Shown: positions 5,185-5,340 of the stretch, piece after piece | Layout of the letters: each line of letters starts with the position of its first letter | Numbering within the stretch: position 1 is the stretch's first letter | Made by a program: the position numbers and the translations under genes | The notes under the pieces: generated by a model | Told to the model about the DNA's origin: nothing | Seen by the model: the letters and a program-made list of their open reading frames with translations, nothing else | Database searches by the model: none | DNA from: Gardnerella kenyensis | GTDB lineage: Bacteria > Actinomycetota > Actinomycetes > Actinomycetales > Bifidobacteriaceae | Assembly: GCA_003585735.1 (NCBI GenBank) | Contig: NQOH01000007.1 | Coordinates: 78,446 to 83,785 of the forward strand | Reading direction: 5' to 3' | Length of the DNA: 5,340 nucleotides

Positions 5185-5340
5185 GGGTTTTATGTTTTTG
5201 GGGCGATTTTTGGTTATTTTTTGTTGGTTTTGGTTGTTGTTTCTGGTTTTGTGTTGGTTTTTGGGGTGTTTTTTCGCTGTTTTCGACACGCCGGTGTTTT
5301 GGCTTGTTTTCAATGGTTTTGGGGTGTTTGTGTGGGGGTG
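5185..5340. other. Strongly G+T-biased non-coding segment running off the window
   Basis: Of 156 bases only about 18 are A or C on the plus strand, roughly 88% G+T, unlike any other part of the window. TTTTGGGGTGTTT is an exact 13-bp direct repeat at 5259-5271 and 5317-5329. No codon pattern or ribosome binding site supports a protein. Open frames exist on both strands only because the composition excludes stop codons. Its position at the far end, before whatever lies downstream, would fit an upstream region of a highly expressed transcription unit such as an rRNA operon, but that is a guess. Confidence 0.4.

Noticed and set aside
5200..5338. G-quadruplex from the four G runs at 5200-5203, 5263-5266, 5321-5324 and 5334-5338
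   Set aside because: Loops of about 59, 54 and 9 nt are too long for a standard intramolecular quadruplex.
5192..5340. Plus-strand frame starting MFLGRFLVIF and open to the window end, resembling a membrane protein
   Set aside because: Its hydrophobicity and lack of stops follow from the G+T-rich composition; another plus frame is equally open. It could be revisited if the downstream sequence continues the frame with normal codon use.
5146..5340. Minus-strand open frame entering from the right edge and stopping with TAG at 5148-5146
   Set aside because: The Lys/Asn/Gln/Pro/Thr-rich translation is what A+C-rich DNA gives in any frame, a second minus frame is also open until about the same place, and no domain is visible.

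Overview
The window looks like a stretch of chromosome from a low-G+C member of the Bifidobacteriaceae. Gardnerella is my best guess, with Alloscardovia- or Scardovia-like relatives as alternatives. This rests on protein flavour (a bifidobacterial GH13 alpha-glucosidase, a stand-alone PanE homologue, an actinobacterial-type Sir2), moderate G+C coding DNA and AT-rich spacers. It is inferred from the sequence alone and was not checked by a database search.

Layout: (1) 1-273 +, the C-terminal end of an alpha/beta hydrolase cut by the window edge. (2) 337-801 +, tadA, the tRNA adenosine-34 deaminase. (3) 802-1009, a spacer with a short tandem repeat, a TTGACA-type promoter and an AT-rich hairpin with a T tract. 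(4) 1010-1978 +, a PanE/ApbA-family 2-dehydropantoate 2-reductase with a very strong Shine-Dalgarno. (5) 1979-2182, a GC-rich intrinsic terminator, then two 13-bp perfect palindromes flanking an extended -10 promoter. (6) 2183-4078 +, a cytoplasmic GH13 alpha-glucosidase of the oligo-1,6-glucosidase type. (7) 4118-4891 -, a Sir2/CobB NAD-dependent protein deacylase, convergent with the glucosidase across a 39-nt gap filled by tandem repeats. (8) 4892-5340, 449 nt with no convincing gene: an AT-rich leader of the deacylase gene, a GC-richer segment full of inverted repeats, and a strongly G+T-biased segment running off the window.

The genes do not form one pathway. Hydrolase and tadA may be co-transcribed, since their gap is only 63 nt. 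panE appears to be a single-gene unit with its own promoter and terminator. The glucosidase also appears to be monocistronic, and its promoter region looks repressor-controlled, as expected for a sugar-utilisation enzyme. The Sir2 enzyme reads in from the other side.

I found no mobile element, CRISPR array, tRNA or rRNA gene, and no clearly new multi-gene system. The most notable non-coding signals are 12-14 bp tandem repeats of unrelated sequence in four of the spacers, the operator-like palindrome pair before the glucosidase, and the unexplained structured plus G/T-rich block at the right end.
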